Source of the DNA: an uncultured bacterium
GTDB lineage: Bacteria > Cyanobacteriota > Vampirovibrionia > Gastranaerophilales > Gastranaerophilaceae
Length of the DNA stretch: 64,000 nt
Direction: 5' to 3'
Assembly: GCA_946636615.1 (NCBI GenBank)
Contig: CAMPBE010000001.1
Location: 1 to 64,000, forward strand
The translations under genes and the position numbers were made by a program. Below the pieces are notes generated by a model, which was not told the origin of the DNA, ran no database searches, and was given only the letters and a program-made list of their open reading frames with translations. Shown piece after piece: positions 62,426 to 64,000 of the stretch. Every line of letters begins with the position of its first letter. Position 1 is the stretch's first letter.

Positions 62426-63523
62426 ATGTTAAGAACAGGAATAGTGGGATTACCAAACGTAGGAAAATCAACTTTATTTAATGCATTGACAAGTGCGAAA
62501 AATGCACAAAGTGCAAATTATCCGTTTTGTACAATTGAGCCTAATATCGGTGTTGTGAATGTGCCTGATGAAAGATTGCCAATACTTGCAAAACTATGCA
62601 AAACCGATGTAATAATTCCAACAGCGATAGAATTTGTTGATATTGCAGGACTTGTAAAAGGAGCAAGTAAAGGTGAAGGGTTAGGCAACCAATTTTTACA
62701 TAATATAAGAGAAGTTGATGCAATTATTCAAGTTGTAAGATGTTTTGATGACCCGAATACTATTCACGTTGCAGGAAAGGTAAGTCCGCTTGACGATATT
62801 GAGGTAATAAATACAGAGCTTGCTCTTGCAGATTTGGCTTCCGTAGAAAAACAAATTGCAAAAGTTTCTAAAGTCGCAAAATCTGGTGATAAAACTGCGG
62901 TTTTAACACTTTCAGTTCTTGAAAAAATGCAAAATCTTTTAGAAGAAGCTACATTTATTAACATTAATGACCACTTTGTAGATGATGAAATTCCGATTGC
63001 CAAAGGATTGAATCTCATGTCTACAAAACCTGTAATTTATGCAGCAAATGTGTCAGAATACGATTTGAAAGACGGTAATAATTATACAAAACAGGTTCAA
63101 GAATATGCCTCCAAACATAAGGCAGAAGTAGTACTTATTTCTGCAAAAATTGAAGAAGAATTGGCTGAACTTGGCGAAGAAGAAGCAAAAGAATATCTGT
63201 CGGAATTAGGAATTGAGGACAGTGGAATTAACAGGATGATTAAATCCGTATACAGATTACTAAATCTTTTGACCTTTATAACTGCAGGTGAAAAAGAAGT
63301 TCATGCCTGGACTGTTCAAAAAGGTGCAAAAGCACCGCAGGCTGCAGGTGTTATTCACACAGATTTTGAAAAAGGATTTATAAGAGCAGAAATCACACCG
63401 TATGAAGAATTTGTTAAAAACGGTTCATACGCAGCATGCAAAGACAAAGGTGTAACTCGTCTTGAAGGTAAAGATTATGTTGTTCAAGACGGTGATCTGG
63501 TGCACTTTAGATTTGCAGTCTAG
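62426..63523 (+). CDS. ychF: Ribosome-binding ATPase YchF
   Basis: An Obg-related ATPase that binds 50S subunits and acts in stress and translation. The 365-residue protein has GLPNVGKSTLFNALT, NYPFCTIEPNIG, DIAGLVKGASKGEGLGNQFL, a coiled coil, and the C-terminal TGS domain ending VVQDGDLVHFRFAV. AAAGGAAAA precedes the ATG. It overlaps the convergent small HTH gene by 4 bp. Confidence 0.97.
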   Translation: MLRTGIVGLPNVGKSTLFNALTSAKNAQSANYPFCTIEPNIGVVNVPDERLPILAKLCKTDVIIPTAIEFVDIAGLVKGASKGEGLGNQFLHNIREVDAIIQVVRCFDDPNTIHVAGKVSPLDDIEVINTELALADLASVEKQIAKVSKVAKSGDKTAVLTLSVLEKMQNLLEEATFININDHFVDDEIPIAKGLNLMSTKPVIYAANVSEYDLKDGNNYTKQVQEYASKHKAEVVLISAKIEEELAELGEEEAKEYLSELGIEDSGINRMIKSVYRLLNLLTFITAGEKEVHAWTVQKGAKAPQAAGVIHTDFEKGFIRAEITPYEEFVKNGSYAACKDKGVTRLEGKDYVVQDGDLVHFRFAV

Positions 63524-63732
63524 TTTTTCTCTTTTATAACAAGTTCGTATCCCAGATAATCAAGAATTTCTTGAACTGTCTGAAATCTTATGCGTTTTTT
63601 GTTTATAGAGTCAGATACTCCACCCGCTTTTGGAATATCATATCCTTTTTCACGAAGAATTTTAGCGACTTTTCTCATTGAAAGTCCACGCCTCAAGAGA
63701 CATATTGTAATTTCTTCTTTTAAGTTTATCAT
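63520..63732 (-). CDS. Small helix-turn-helix protein
   Basis: The 70-residue protein has the helical pattern of Cro/C1-type DNA-binding domains (ITICLLRRGLSMRKVAKILREKG, then RFQTVQEILDYLGYELVI). The C-terminal LDYLGYELVI is typical of short XRE-like regulators. No SD is evident at the ATG. It could control the divergent partial gene at 63800 (inference). Confidence 0.65.
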   Translation of the reverse strand: MINLKEEITICLLRRGLSMRKVAKILREKGYDIPKAGGVSDSINKKRIRFQTVQEILDYLGYELVIKEKN

Positions 63733-63761
63733 ACCAACAGTTTAATTTATATAATCAAACA

Positions 63762-63790
63762 TTGACAAATATATAAAACAATGTTAGATT
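63762..63790 (+). promoter_or_regulatory. Promoter of partial terminal gene
   Basis: TTGACA (perfect -35), 17 bp, extended -10 TGTTAGATT. The predicted start is about three bases before the ATG at 63800, so it is near-leaderless. Confidence 0.5.
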
Positions 63791-63799
63791 ATATCTATC

Positions 63800-64000
63800 A
63801 TGTCTGAAAATAACGACCAAAAGTTACAAGAATATTTGCTGGAAGATTTTGATGAAAATGAAGATTGTGTTTTGCCTGATACAATTTGGGGTGAATTAAT
63901 CTTAATCTTTTATATGATAAAAGATTTGTTAAAAAGTCCTGATAAAGATATGAAAATGAAAAATCTTAAAAGACAAATCCGTGTCTACATCAGTTGGTTA
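63800..64000 (+). CDS. Acidic N-terminal fragment, truncated by window
   Basis: An ORF missing from the track because it runs off the end. It begins MSENNDQKLQEYLLED, is very acidic for its first 35 residues, then has a hydrophobic helical part (ELILIFYMIKDLLKSPD). No SD; a strong -35/-10 lies immediately upstream. Not recognised. Confidence 0.55.
   Translation, partial: MSENNDQKLQEYLLEDFDENEDCVLPDTIWGELILIFYMIKDLLKSPDKDMKMKNLKRQIRVYISWL

Overview
ORGANISM. The window is an AT-rich bacterial chromosome segment with the standard code and ATG, GTG and TTG starts. It has a Gram-negative envelope: an MsbA-type lipid exporter, an OprP-like beta-barrel porin, many signal peptides and TonB-like C-terminal domains. 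The NusB is long and carries an internal insertion, as cyanobacterial NusB does. One protein has a possible DUF1822-like (cyanobacterial) N-terminal region. Several secreted TPR proteins have no obvious counterpart outside this lineage. Together these suggest a non-photosynthetic relative of Cyanobacteria (Melainabacteria/Vampirovibrionia, perhaps Gastranaerophilales). This is inference from protein content, not a database match. I found no rRNA, tRNA or CRISPR array, and no gene-free stretch longer than 300 bases.

LAYOUT. 1-6.2 kb: ffh, an acyltransferase, lipA, a small exported protein, lpdA and alr. 6.3-12.4 kb: a + strand run of grpE, dnaJ, an exported beta-propeller, an O-methyltransferase, ruvC, a matrixin-type protease with TPRs and a membrane protein. 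12.5-19.5 kb: cysE, an isolated phage-type tail-fibre pair, pheA, a phosphohexomutase, a zinc-ribbon protein, an M48-like protein that has lost its zinc motif, and a glycosyltransferase. 19.5-25 kb: a signalling run of TPR-GAF-HD-GYP, secreted TPR, two LuxR-type response regulators, a pentapeptide-repeat protein and a membrane-anchored nuclease-like protein. 25-32.6 kb: a 1401-residue GH13 protein, ahcY, a glycosyltransferase and a TerC-family protein. 32.7-36.5 kb: prfA-ylxR-infB. 37-45.4 kb: a three-gene operon (membrane TonB-like protein, sigma factor, zinc-ribbon ATPase-TPR) flanked by a second TonB-like gene and a small membrane protein. 45.5-52 kb: msbA, two lineage-specific proteins, lipM and two exported coiled-coil paralogues. 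52-55.8 kb: TPR, nusB, ftsY and a peptidase gene interrupted in frame by a nuclease element. 56.5-64 kb: cysS, tyrA, a porin, ilvE, aroF, ychF and a small HTH gene.

HOW THE GENES FIT. Housekeeping themes recur: SRP targeting (ffh, ftsY), translation (prfA, infB, cysS, ylxR, ychF), lipoate metabolism (lipM, lipA, lpdA), and aromatic, branched-chain and cysteine amino-acid synthesis (aroF, pheA, tyrA, ilvE, cysE).

MOST NOTABLE. (1) A 429-bp element flanked by about 40-bp inverted repeats, encoding a DUF559-type nuclease domain, sits exactly in frame inside an M14 peptidase gene with an apparent TA target duplication. (2) At least eight genes have a -10 box exactly six bases before the start codon and no Shine-Dalgarno sequence, which points to widespread leaderless transcription. 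(3) A sigma-factor operon looks like an undescribed envelope-to-transcription signalling system. (4) A perfect 12-bp hairpin sequesters the start codon of the TerC-family gene.
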